From contig SUZV01000017.1 of the NCBI GenBank assembly GCA_015059715.1, positions 1-36,896 of the forward strand: 36,896 bases of DNA, written 5' to 3'. Shown here one piece after another: positions 1 through 7,158 of the stretch. The stretch's first letter is position 1. Each line of letters opens with the position of its first letter. The DNA is from Rikenellaceae bacterium. GTDB lineage: Bacteria > Bacteroidota > Bacteroidia > Bacteroidales > Rikenellaceae. The notes under the pieces are model-generated. The model did not search any database. It was given only the letters and a program-made list of their open reading frames with translations, and had not been told where the DNA came from. The position numbers and the translations under genes were made by a program.

Positions 1-1
1 G

Positions 2-163
2 AACGAATTGAACGACGAAGCAGTATTCATTGAGGTAAAGAGAAAAGAGGATAACTTTGATGCTATTGCTCTTAATGAGAAAGTGGATGTATTTACTCGC
101 GCCACAGGCAAGTTTAAGGATTACACTCTGTCGCAAAAGGGCTTGTCGATGACAGATATGTAA
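2..163 (+). CDS. C-terminal end of an unidentified protein (truncated by window start)
   Basis: An open frame runs from the window edge to TAA at 161-163 and gives the last 53 residues of a protein. The fragment is charged and mostly hydrophilic, with a FIEVKRKED stretch near its start and a GLSMTDM end. An E-V-K triplet after a hydrophobic strand can mark PD-(D/E)xK nucleases, but this fragment is too short to claim that. It ends 6 bp before the DUF3791 gene, so the two are probably co-transcribed. I do not recognise the family. Confidence 0.55.
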   Translation, partial: NELNDEAVFIEVKRKEDNFDAIALNEKVDVFTRATGKFKDYTLSQKGLSMTDM

Positions 164-169
164 TACACA

Positions 170-391
170 ATGAAATATAGCAAAAGGGATATAATAGAGT
201 ATATTATTGCCTTGGTAAACGAATTTTCCAAGCGATATGGCTTGACTGAAAAACAAGCCTACCGTTATATTCGCATACATAAGGGCATTGCTTTCATTGA
301 AGAGCATTATGATATAATGCACACTCTCAGTTTTGAGGATGCTGTAGATGGAGTTGCTTTATATTGTAGAAAATCAGGAGGAATTTTATGA
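170..391 (+). CDS. DUF3791 domain protein
   Basis: A 73-residue protein whose layout matches DUF3791: an N-terminal helix (IIEYIIALVNEFSKRYGLT), the KQAYRYIRIHKGIAFIEEHYD core, then a HTLSFEDAVDGV helix and a short tail with a Cys and Gly pair. DUF3791 genes in gut Bacteroidota and Firmicutes usually sit beside DUF3990 genes and are often discussed as toxin-antitoxin-like pairs; no biochemical role can be read from the sequence. The stop codon overlaps a second ATG in the ATGA arrangement (388-391). That second frame begins M-I-L, as many DUF3990 proteins do, but stops after about 21 codons, so the usual partner appears to be lost or replaced. Confidence 0.8.
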   Translation: MKYSKRDIIEYIIALVNEFSKRYGLTEKQAYRYIRIHKGIAFIEEHYDIMHTLSFEDAVDGVALYCRKSGGIL

Positions 392-1081
392 TTCTAAACT
401 GTGAGTATAGGATAAAACGGCAAAAACAACCGATAGCGTCATTGAGACAATGAACGAACTATGTTCTCGTGTTTGAGGATAAGTAACAGGACAAGTTGCA
501 GGACAAGCCCCCTAAGCACCCCCTATGTACTCCCCAGCACCCGCAAGTTCTTCACTCCATAGTAGCCCACATTAAAAGAATCAAAAACAGCTCAAAATAG
601 AATAGTAAAACGGCTCTGATTCCAACTGCGGTTTCAGAGCCGTTTTGTACCTTTTCGGGGTGAAAAATGCGATTTTTTGAAAGTTTTTGTACCTCGAGTT
701 TTGATATTCAAGAAATTACACTTACTTTTACATTCCAAAATGGAGGTACAAGGCGAAAAGTGCGTTGAAAATCACTAACTTACACATTCTCAATGACTTG
801 CCAAATGAGTGGTTGTACCTTTTAGAGTGCTAAATGACTGATTGATAATCATCTACACTTTCTGCATCGGCAAGCAACCATTCATAATGCATTAAAAATC
901 AATCAGTTATTATATACTATAGTAGAAAGTAAAAACAACAAGTAGATTTGCATCTTAAATAGTTGGTAATTAACACTTTAAGAATTTTGCAAAATTATCC
1001 TGTTACAAAAATTACAATTGCATACTTTAATTTAGTTATACTAATCACCATTCAAAATTATTCGATTTGAGAAAATTTCTA
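392..1081. other. Long AT-rich intergenic region with repeated GTACC motifs
   Basis: No convincing gene is visible. The segment contains a strong hairpin at 607-646 and then four copies of a TGTACC-type motif: three direct (647-651, 689-693, 815-819) and one inverted (745-749). Several have T-rich or CTTTTCG flanks. Clusters of such short direct and inverted motifs next to a hairpin are typical of recombinase-binding ends of integrative elements, but no integrase gene is present here, so this may be a left-over element end. Confidence 0.3.
607..646 (+). terminator. Hairpin terminator
   Basis: A perfect 13-bp inverted repeat (AAAACGGCTCTGA at 607-619 and its complement at 634-646) with a 14-nt loop. 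The right arm ends in TTTT and the left arm begins with AAAA, so it could work on either strand. It would end transcription from the DUF3791 unit. Confidence 0.6.
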
Positions 1082-1089
1082 TATCTTTG
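1082..1089 (+). promoter_or_regulatory. Bacteroidota -7 promoter box before the thioredoxin-like lipoprotein
   Basis: TATCTTTG matches the -7 consensus TAnnTTTG. No good TTTG lies 19-20 nt upstream (one lies only 12 nt away), so the -33 element is weak. The box overlaps the apparent upstream start (TTG at 1087), which supports the ATG at 1147 as the true start. Confidence 0.4.
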
Positions 1090-1146
1090 ATGTTGAATGC
1101 ATGTAATACTCTTAAAATGAATAAACAAATAACACACATAAAGGCA

Positions 1147-2421
1147 ATGAAACACTTATTCTATCTAATATTAACACTCCTATTTATATCGTGTAATTCT
1201 GCTTCCAACATATCTGAGCACGAAGCTATATGTCACATATCTGGAGATGGTTTCAATGTAAGAGATGTAAGAATTTGCTTAATCAGGACAGATATGCGAA
1301 ACGGAGATGATTATCAGGAAATAAAAGTTCGAAAAGGTCGATTTGAATCAGATGTTGTTCTGGATACAAATCAGGTCTATGAGATATGCGTTCCTGACCC
1401 AGAATACGGATATGCCGCATACAAAACTTTAGCTTTCTTTTACTCGAAAGATGGAGTACAATTTGGAATAGACTCTGCAATAGACGGCCAAAGAATTACA
1501 CTTACCAATCCATCTGGTGACAATTACAAATACTATGATTATAAGAATCGTAGGGATAGTTTATATATGGACCGTTATACGAAATTGATGGAGCAGCAGG
1601 ATAGCCTAAATAACATCGGAGAGATGTACGATCCAGTATGGTTAGAAATGTGCAATATGCAGAATAACGAACATCTACCCCAGTCAGTTCGAGACAGCAT
1701 TACTATTGAGGTTAACAGTCTTGCAATGAGCAACACTAATCGAACACCTGCTGGACAATTGTGGTTGCAGGAATGGAATAAATATCGTTCAGACAAACAG
1801 GATTATGATTACAACTATTTATCATCAATTAAACATGACAATGTGGGACTGCTTATCATTATGGATAACATCCGTATATCTAAATCTAGAAATAAAGACA
1901 TTTCTAAATGGTTGAATATTTACGAAGATAATTACAAACTAGTGAATCCAAGTAATAAGATACACTCTCTTATCTCATTAGAGCGAGATGCTGCAGCCAT
2001 GGTAGAAGGTATACCATATATCGATTTCTCTTTGCCTGATAAATTCGGAAAAGCACAGACATTGTCTGAGCTAATTAACGGCAAGATTGCAGTAATTGAA
2101 CTTTGGGCATCATGGTGTAAGTCGTGTCGAGTTAATGCTAAATCATTCATACCTCTATACGAACAATACAAAAATAGAGGATTTGAGATAGTTGGTATTT
2201 CACGTGAATATAAGGATATACACAAATGGCTTAATGTTTTGGAAGTTGATCAGTATCCCTGGCCAAATATGGTTGCTATGGAAGAAAATCATCATATATG
2301 GGCTCAATATGGTATACCCAATATGGCGGGTAGAACTGTGTTAGTTAGCAGAGATGGTGTAGTAATTAAAATCGATCCAACGGTAGCTGATGTTGAAAAG
2401 TATCTTACAGACAACAAATAA
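1147..2421 (+). CDS. Thioredoxin-fold lipoprotein (TlpA/ResA-like, DUF4369-like N-terminus)
   Basis: A 424-residue protein starting at ATG 1147. This start gives a clean lipoprotein signal (MKHLFYLILTLLFISCN, lipobox ending in Cys 15); the open frame goes 20 codons further upstream but that part overlaps the promoter box. The N-terminal half resembles the DUF4369-type beta domain of Bacteroidota periplasmic redox proteins. A helical linker follows, then a thioredoxin domain from about residue 290 with active site W-C-K-S-C (Cys 324 and Cys 327) and the cis-Pro region near IPNM. The family acts as periplasmic thiol:disulfide oxidoreductases, and a TlpA/ResA-like role is likely. It has its own intergenic flanks and an AT-rich base composition, so it is probably a single-gene unit in the accessory region. 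Its substrate is unknown. Confidence 0.85.
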   Translation: MKHLFYLILTLLFISCNSASNISEHEAICHISGDGFNVRDVRICLIRTDMRNGDDYQEIKVRKGRFESDVVLDTNQVYEICVPDPEYGYAAYKTLAFFYSKDGVQFGIDSAIDGQRITLTNPSGDNYKYYDYKNRRDSLYMDRYTKLMEQQDSLNNIGEMYDPVWLEMCNMQNNEHLPQSVRDSITIEVNSLAMSNTNRTPAGQLWLQEWNKYRSDKQDYDYNYLSSIKHDNVGLLIIMDNIRISKSRNKDISKWLNIYEDNYKLVNPSNKIHSLISLERDAAAMVEGIPYIDFSLPDKFGKAQTLSELINGKIAVIELWASWCKSCRVNAKSFIPLYEQYKNRGFEIVGISREYKDIHKWLNVLEVDQYPWPNMVAMEENHHIWAQYGIPNMAGRTVLVSRDGVVIKIDPTVADVEKYLTDNK

Positions 2422-2565
2422 TGACTGATCTATTATTCTAAATGCAGACGTATCTCTTCTATGGAAATAACAATAAGCATACAATTTAATACCATAGAAA
2501 ACCGATCATAGAGTTTCAAAGAGGTTTAAGATATTAGATAACAACATCGATAAACCCTCAGACAC

Positions 2566-2603
2566 ACTAATGGCGACTACTCAACCGAGCAGCCGCCATT
2601 AGT
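2566..2603 (+). terminator. Hairpin, possible terminator
   Basis: A 10-bp perfect stem (ACTAATGGCG at 2566-2575 with its complement at 2594-2603) around an 18-nt loop, 145 nt after the thioredoxin-like gene. There is no T-tract, so it may be an RNA structure and not a true terminator. Confidence 0.35.
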
Positions 2604-2773
2604 CACAATTGCAAGGCTCAATTGATTCCCTTATTCTACCCACAAGTCTGTAACTATCTGGTTATCGGAGGATTTACCTTCTGTGTTAGAAAGTAACTAA
2701 CGCCCTCTAATGCACACTACTAAACGCTAACGCCTACAAATAGCGACAGAAAATCCTACAAAAATAGACGAAT

Positions 2774-2810
2774 AAATCCCGAAAGTTAGACTCGACTTTC
2801 GGGATTTTTT
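2774..2810 (+). terminator. Rho-independent terminator
   Basis: A 13-bp stem (AAATCCCGAAAGT at 2774-2786, complement at 2795-2807) with an 8-nt loop, followed by T residues to 2810. A-residues before the left arm make it potentially bidirectional. It separates the thioredoxin-like gene from the repeat/HTH module. Confidence 0.7.
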
Positions 2811-2849
2811 ATGCCTTAATATCTTCAACAAAAACATCTCGCCAAGTTT

Positions 2850-2896
2850 GCAATGGTGTGCAATGAGGTGCAATGAGTTGCAACGAGCCGCAATAA
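2850..2896. repeat. Five 10-bp iterons upstream of an excisionase-like gene
   Basis: Successive 10-bp units built on GCAATGAGKT start at about 2850, 2860, 2870, 2880 and 2890; the later ones are degenerate. One unit per helical turn fits binding of several protein copies to one DNA face. They lie about 160 bp upstream of an HTH/excisionase-type gene. In mobile elements such iterons often mark a recombination or replication control site, which is the likely role here. Confidence 0.5.
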
Positions 2897-3054
2897 CAGG
2901 GCGAAGAGAATTGTACTTTCTACTAAAAAGGCATTGGTTGTCGGTGGCGAAAGTGTCGCTAATAACTTTTTTCACAAAAAAATCACTACTTCTCAAACCT
3001 TATCACAATCGCCCTTCTATACTTAATATGAATTCACTAAAAAACAATAACAAA

Positions 3055-3411
3055 ATGGAAACGAAAGTTGTATCATTTTAGCAGATGCTGGAGCTCATTC
3101 AAAATCTGGTAGAGAGAATCGAAGCACTCGAAAAGACTGTTCGTGAGAAGCAACAGCCACAGCCACTCGAAGGGGAGTTGATGAGCGTGGGGGATGTTTG
3201 CAAGATGCTTGGTAAATCAAAATCTGCGGTGTACCGAACGGTCAGATGTCACGACATTCCGTTTATCCGCCAGGGTAATAGGTTGTACTTCGACCGACCG
3301 ACTATCAAGAAGTGGCTCAAGAAGAAACAAAATATCGAGTGCATCACCAATATGGAGGAGTTCGAAAAGTTTATGACTCACAACCCGTGGCGTTATAGAA
3401 ATCGCAGATAA
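3055..3411 (+). CDS. Excisionase-family helix-turn-helix protein with in-frame amber codon
   Basis: The likely ancestral gene starts at ATG 3055 (METKVVSF), hits TAG at 3079-3081, and continues in the same frame from CAG and ATG 3085 for 108 residues. Related excisionase/HTH proteins of Bacteroidota mobile elements commonly start with METKVV-like residues followed by a LIxRVExLE coiled helix, so the two parts look like one gene with a Glu/Gln-to-stop change at codon 9. The downstream part has a short coiled-coil helix (residues 1-22 from 3085) and a MerR/HTH_17-type winged helix (SVGDVCKMLGKSKSAVYRTV, then IPFIRQGNRLYFDRPTIKKWL). ATG 3085 may rescue expression, which would make the minimal working CDS 3085-3411. 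The likely role is DNA binding for excision or transcription of a lost integrative element. Confidence 0.75.
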
Positions 3412-3443
3412 CAGTTTGCGTATTACTCATTAGCGTTTTGTCA

Positions 3444-3467
3444 AGGCGGCTTTTGCCGTCTTTTTTG
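3444..3467 (+). terminator. Rho-independent terminator after the HTH gene
   Basis: A 7-bp stem (AGGCGGC at 3444-3450 with GCCGTCT at 3455-3461, one G-U pair), a TTTT loop and a T-tract to 3467, 33 nt after the HTH stop codon. Confidence 0.75.
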
Positions 3468-3548
3468 TCCCATATTATGATTATAGCAAAATTTTTCATA
3501 TCTTTATGACAAATTATTGCGGATAAATAAATCTTTGATATAATATCT

Positions 3549-4376
3549 ATGGGCAAAACGGTAACCACGTACTTAATTGACGGAGATCCGAAGGGAACTC
3601 AATATGCGTTCATCAGCAACAAGATTTGCCAGATGTTCGTTGTGCCACGCTCAAATCTTGCATATCTGAATACGCAGGAGAAGTTGCAGAAGCCTGCGTT
3701 TTACATACTTCTCGGTGAAGATGAAGCAACCAAACCACAAGCATATATCGGAGAAACTGAGAATTTCCGTGAGCGAGTAAAAGACCACGATAGCAAGAAA
3801 TCGTTTTGGCAAAAGGCACTCATATTCGTATCAAAATATGCTGATATGACCAAGGCAGATGTGCAATACTTGGAACATAAAGCCATAGCAGAGGCAAAGA
3901 AAGCGAATGCTTTTGTGTTGAGCGACAATAAGCAGACACCCAAGGCTCCCAATCTGCCCGAATATCAGCAGGACTCAATGGATGAGTTTTTCGAGGATGT
4001 CAAATTTTTGGCATCGTTTATAGGTTGTAATATCTTTGAGGTATCTCAGCCAAAGATAGAGCATATCTTCTATACCAAAGGTCGTGGTTGCGATGCAAAA
4101 GGCTTTTATAGTTCAAATGGTTTCACTGTGCTGAAAGGTAGTGTGATAGCTAAAACCTCTGTACCATCTCTCAAATGGTCTGACAAGCGTAATAACTTAG
4201 TCGGTGAGTACGCGGCAATGGAGGGCGACAAACTTGTTATGACCTCTGACAAGACATTTGCAAGTCCAAGCACAGCCGCTGACTTCTGCATCGGTAGCAG
4301 TAATAACGGGTGGCTCGTGTGGAAAGACAAGGATGGTAATACTTTAGATTCGGTTTATAGGAGACAATTGGAGTAA
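3549..4376 (+). CDS. GIY-YIG nuclease family protein with DUF4357
   Basis: A 275-residue protein. Residues 48-125 form a GIY-YIG-like domain: the GIY strand appears as FYILLG (51-56), the YIG strand as AYIGET (65-70), the catalytic Arg is in ENFRERVKDH (71-80), and the metal-binding Glu is in YLEHKAI (E109). The C-terminal third (GRGCDAKGFYSSNGFTVLKGS onward, with a final NGWLVWKDKDG segment) matches DUF4357, which often follows GIY-YIG domains. Such proteins are predicted single-metal DNA endonucleases in accessory and phage-defence settings. The next gene starts 12 bp downstream, so they form a two-gene unit. The first gene motif departs from canonical GIY, but the catalytic Arg and Glu are kept. 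Target and function are unknown. Confidence 0.85.
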   Translation: MGKTVTTYLIDGDPKGTQYAFISNKICQMFVVPRSNLAYLNTQEKLQKPAFYILLGEDEATKPQAYIGETENFRERVKDHDSKKSFWQKALIFVSKYADMTKADVQYLEHKAIAEAKKANAFVLSDNKQTPKAPNLPEYQQDSMDEFFEDVKFLASFIGCNIFEVSQPKIEHIFYTKGRGCDAKGFYSSNGFTVLKGSVIAKTSVPSLKWSDKRNNLVGEYAAMEGDKLVMTSDKTFASPSTAADFCIGSSNNGWLVWKDKDGNTLDSVYRRQLE

Positions 4377-4388
4377 ACGTGTTATAAG

Positions 4389-5111
4389 ATGAAAGGTAAT
4401 CTACACAAGAAATACGAATTTGCGACTATAATAACAGAACGTGATTTAAAGTCTTTGTCAACGCTTGTTTCTTCTAAATTTGCTTTTGTTAAATATGAAA
4501 TAAAAACAAAAGATGGTGCAGAGTATTGTGTTGACAACTTAGATGACATACTAAACTACGACAATCATGATTATAGAAAGATTGTATTGTTTAGAGTTAA
4601 AGGAAACCGCGATGAACGAGATAGTTTTATATTACCCAATATATCTATCTCTCTTTATGATAATTCCATATATCAAGAGGCATGCGTCCTTGACATAAAA
4701 GGGTTGGACGATACCGAGATAGTCTACTTCTCCCAAAAAGTTGAAGACTTTACAAGACAAATTAAAGCACCTTATTGGTGGTGTCATAAGCCTGCCTTTT
4801 ATTGTATTGTTAGTACAACAATATATTTTTTATTAACATATTTTTTTCTTGATGATTTATTCGCAAATGAAACAGATAAAGCATTCACATTTATAACCCT
4901 ATTGATGATAGCATGCACCTGTGGCTTGCTTTCGGTAGTATTAGGTCGACGATTTGTATCGTGGATATTTCCTGAAGGGTGCTTTTGCATTGGAGAACAA
5001 AAGAGACATATACAGCGTAAAGAGAAATATAGGGGTATTATTCTTTGGACAATTTTAGTACCGCTAATCATTAGCATCGTTGCAAGTATTATTACACCAA
5101 TATTGTTTTAA
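4389..5111 (+). CDS. Membrane protein of unknown function, partner of the GIY-YIG gene
   Basis: A 240-residue protein with a soluble N-terminal part (about 1-135, mixed charged and beta-prone) and three predicted C-terminal membrane helices (about 137-156, 165-185 and 213-238). There is no signal peptide, so the N-terminal domain is probably cytoplasmic. It starts 12 bp after the GIY-YIG nuclease gene and is probably co-translated with it. I do not recognise the family. A cytosolic sensor or effector region joined to a three-helix membrane anchor, paired with a nuclease, is a layout seen in defence modules, but that role is only inferred. Confidence 0.75.
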   Translation: MKGNLHKKYEFATIITERDLKSLSTLVSSKFAFVKYEIKTKDGAEYCVDNLDDILNYDNHDYRKIVLFRVKGNRDERDSFILPNISISLYDNSIYQEACVLDIKGLDDTEIVYFSQKVEDFTRQIKAPYWWCHKPAFYCIVSTTIYFLLTYFFLDDLFANETDKAFTFITLLMIACTCGLLSVVLGRRFVSWIFPEGCFCIGEQKRHIQRKEKYRGIILWTILVPLIISIVASIITPILF

Positions 5112-5118
5112 TTATATA

Positions 5119-5149
5119 CCCCAACGAGCAACAACACGGCTTGTTGGGG
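5119..5149 (+). terminator. Hairpin after the GIY-YIG/membrane protein unit
   Basis: An 11-bp stem with one G-U pair (CCCCAACGAGC at 5119-5129 with GCTTGTTGGGG at 5139-5149) and a 9-nt loop, 7 nt after the stop codon. There is no strong T-tract, but the position fits a terminator. Confidence 0.55.
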
Positions 5150-5219
5150 AGCATTATTTATGTGACTCATATAAGTATTCCATATGAAACACCCATAAAA
5201 AAATCTTAATTCACATCCT

Positions 5220-5432
5220 ATGACTAAAACAACCCGCATCGTATGCCTTTGCATACTCGGTGCGGCTATCTATTTATCTAACCGCAACGCAGAGAAGCAA
5301 AGAGGGTTGGGCAAACTGGGGATAATGGGTAACCTGAGTAAACAGCACAGAATTTACAATACTCAAAATACCCAGCCTCATATAATAACTAAAAACATCT
5401 TATTCTTTTGCTATTCGTTCTTTTTTTATTAA
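5220..5432 (+). pseudogene. Truncated 5' end of an Rhs-type gene (signal-peptide fragment)
   Basis: An ATG at 5220 opens a frame beginning MTKTTRIVCLCILGAA, the first half of a secretion signal. After about 16 residues it loses similarity to the second copy at 6987 and runs through AT-rich sequence to TAA at 5430. The 46 bp at 5220-5265 match 6987-7032 with two mismatches, and the 8 bp before each also match with one mismatch. This looks like the start of a former long secreted Rhs protein. The downstream Rhs fragment lies in the same reading frame right after the stop codon. Confidence 0.6.
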
Positions 5433-5437
5433 CTTTG
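5407..5437 (+). promoter_or_regulatory. Consensus Bacteroidota promoter inside the broken Rhs locus
   Basis: TTTG (5407-5410), 19 nt, then TAACTTTG (5430-5437) match the Bacteroidota housekeeping promoter exactly. The -7 box overlaps the stop codon of the truncated leader and lies directly before the point where Rhs homology resumes (about 5445). It would drive the orphan Rhs tip and its immunity gene. Confidence 0.6.
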
Positions 5438-5471
5438 TGATATAGGCAAAGGTTTTGTCTATACTGGTTCT

Positions 5472-6449
5472 TTGAGATGGAGTGTAGAGAATGGCCTATT
5501 TACTCCCGAAAGTGTAGCAATCACTGGTGGTCGTGCGGCATATTCAAGCAATGGTTGGGCTGCTAACTATTATATTACCGACCACTTAGGCAGTGTGCGT
5601 GCAATTACAGATTCAGATGGTGAGGTGCTCGACACCTTCGACTATATGCCGTATGGAAGCGAAATTTCTTCAACAAGTAGCGCCACAACCGACTACCGAT
5701 TTACAGGTAAGGAGCGACAGAGTATGGTCAACAATAGTATCTATGACTCATTTGCTCGTTTCCAGAACACCTATGGTCGCTTTATGTCGATTGACCCGAA
5801 GGCGGAGGAGTTTTACCATATCTCGCCTTACACCTACTGTGCGGGCGATCCAGTGAATTTGGTGGATCCAGATGGAGAGGCCCCTAAAGCAATTATTACC
5901 GCATATAAGTATAGTAAAAGATTAGTAAGTCTATACAAAAAATATGGTAAAATTACTTCTAAAACATTAAAAGATGCTGGATTGTCTGAATTAGTTGATA
6001 TTGCTGGAGATCTACATACCATATTTTCTGGCGACACAACATTTTGGGATAAAGTTGGAGCATTAGCAGACCTAATAATAGGTACAGAGTTTAATAATAA
6101 AGGAGAGAAGGCTGGACGTGAATTTTTCAATTCAATTATATCTAAAAGTGATGATGTACTAAGTTCAGGATTATATATAAAACCAGAAAATAAGATTGAT
6201 AGATCGCTTTTGAATCCACCCACAAAAAGAGGAAATGCTCCAACTTTTAAATCCGATGGTACCTCAGTTGAAATTCATCATAGAAAGGATGGTGAATTAC
6301 AAGAGATGCATAAGTATGATCATCGCGGTGGTGAAAATTTCAAAAAGAACCACGAGCATATTTCTGGGAGAAGCACTATAGATAGAAAAAAGTTTAATAA
6401 TGATAGAAGAGAATATTGGAATAACGAGTTTCCTACTAACACTGATTAA
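5472..6449 (+). CDS. Orphan C-terminal end of an Rhs protein with an LHH/HNH-like nuclease toxin tip
   Basis: Rhs homology is readable from about 5445 (KGFVYTGS) but only an unusual TTG at 5472, or a later in-frame ATG (FDYMPYG), could start translation; nearly all of the Rhs repeat shell is missing. The first 135 residues are the Rhs core: YYITDHLGSVRAITD, the FTGKERQ segment, the YGRFMSIDPKAE end and YTYCAGDPVNLVDPDG. The variable tip follows and ends in a DGTSVEIHHRKDGELQEMHK...H...NH arrangement that matches the LHH type of the HNH/Endo VII nuclease group, with paired His residues likely binding metal. The SMI1/KNR4 gene begins 2 bp after the stop. Whole Rhs proteins are exported contact-dependent toxins; this one is probably a silent or intracellular remnant kept with its immunity gene. 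Confidence 0.8.
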   Translation: MRWSVENGLFTPESVAITGGRAAYSSNGWAANYYITDHLGSVRAITDSDGEVLDTFDYMPYGSEISSTSSATTDYRFTGKERQSMVNNSIYDSFARFQNTYGRFMSIDPKAEEFYHISPYTYCAGDPVNLVDPDGEAPKAIITAYKYSKRLVSLYKKYGKITSKTLKDAGLSELVDIAGDLHTIFSGDTTFWDKVGALADLIIGTEFNNKGEKAGREFFNSIISKSDDVLSSGLYIKPENKIDRSLLNPPTKRGNAPTFKSDGTSVEIHHRKDGELQEMHKYDHRGGENFKKNHEHISGRSTIDRKKFNNDRREYWNNEFPTNTD

Positions 6450-6451
6450 TC

Positions 6452-6946
6452 ATGATTAAAGATGTAATTGAAGAATTGCGAAAATTCTCAGATAGACTAA
6501 CCGAATGGTATCCCCCTGCAAAGCGTGAAGATATCGAGGAATTTGAACAGAGCTTAGGAGTAACATTGCCTAAAGATTTCAAAGAGTTCCTTATGGTAAC
6601 CAATGGCTTTGAGATGATGTGCGATATGGTATTTGGTATTAAGAATAGACAAGAGGATTTATATGAGGTATATCGTGTAGAACACAACGAGCTCTATGCA
6701 AAAATGCCCCATCATCTTATTCCATTTTGTCCTGATGGTGCCGGCAACCACTACTGCTTCGACAATAACAATGATAATGTCGTTGTATTCTGGGAGTTTA
6801 ATTTAGCGGCATACTACCAAGATAGACACGAAGAGTATGAGTGTGAGGTAGTATATCCTAACTTTGAGGCGTTTGTAAAGGAGGTGCTAATTGACTGGAC
6901 ATTGGAATCAGTCAACTATGATGGAGAAAATAAAACTATACATTAA
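6452..6946 (+). CDS. SMI1/KNR4 (SUKH) family immunity protein
   Basis: A 164-residue soluble protein with the SUKH-1 layout: an N-terminal helix, PAKREDIEEFEQSLGVTLPKDFKEFL (the family's E-x-x-LG-x-x-LP-x-D/E-F signature), then NGFEMM, and a later GAGNHYCFD...VVFWEF block typical of SMI1/KNR4 folds. SUKH proteins are common immunity proteins that bind and block the nuclease tips of polymorphic toxins. It starts 2 bp after the Rhs tip with LHH-like nuclease, so it is almost certainly the cognate immunity protein. It looks intact, unlike the toxin. It probably acts in the cytoplasm. Confidence 0.88.
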   Translation: MIKDVIEELRKFSDRLTEWYPPAKREDIEEFEQSLGVTLPKDFKEFLMVTNGFEMMCDMVFGIKNRQEDLYEVYRVEHNELYAKMPHHLIPFCPDGAGNHYCFDNNNDNVVVFWEFNLAAYYQDRHEEYECEVVYPNFEAFVKEVLIDWTLESVNYDGENKTIH

Positions 6947-6986
6947 TTAACCGTAGTTGCTATTTTTACTTATATCAGCACATTCT

Positions 6987-7094
6987 ATGACTAAAACTAC
7001 CCGCATCGTATGCCTTTGCATACTTGGTGCGGTGGGGATGCTCTGCGGTGTCTCCACCATCAATGCAGCAAGAGCAGCTAATTGGCATGATTAA
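6987..7094 (+). pseudogene. Second truncated Rhs-type 5' end (signal peptide only)
   Basis: A 35-codon frame starting MTKTTRIVCLCILGAVG and ending in TAA at 7092. It has a full signal-peptide shape with an A-R-A/A-A-N-W like cleavage region. Its first 46 bp are nearly identical to 5220-5265. It stops about 16 codons past the likely end of the hydrophobic core, so it is a stub and not a gene. Together the two stubs bracket the orphan toxin-immunity pair. Confidence 0.6.
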
Positions 7095-7158
7095 ACACAA
7101 AAGTTACAGAGGAGATATCTGCAACAATTAAGGCAAACATTCAAAAAGTAAAATATAT

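Noticed and set aside
1087..1146. Upstream TTG start for the thioredoxin-like lipoprotein
   Set aside because: It overlaps a -7 promoter box and would bury the lipoprotein signal; ATG 1147 gives a clean signal peptide.
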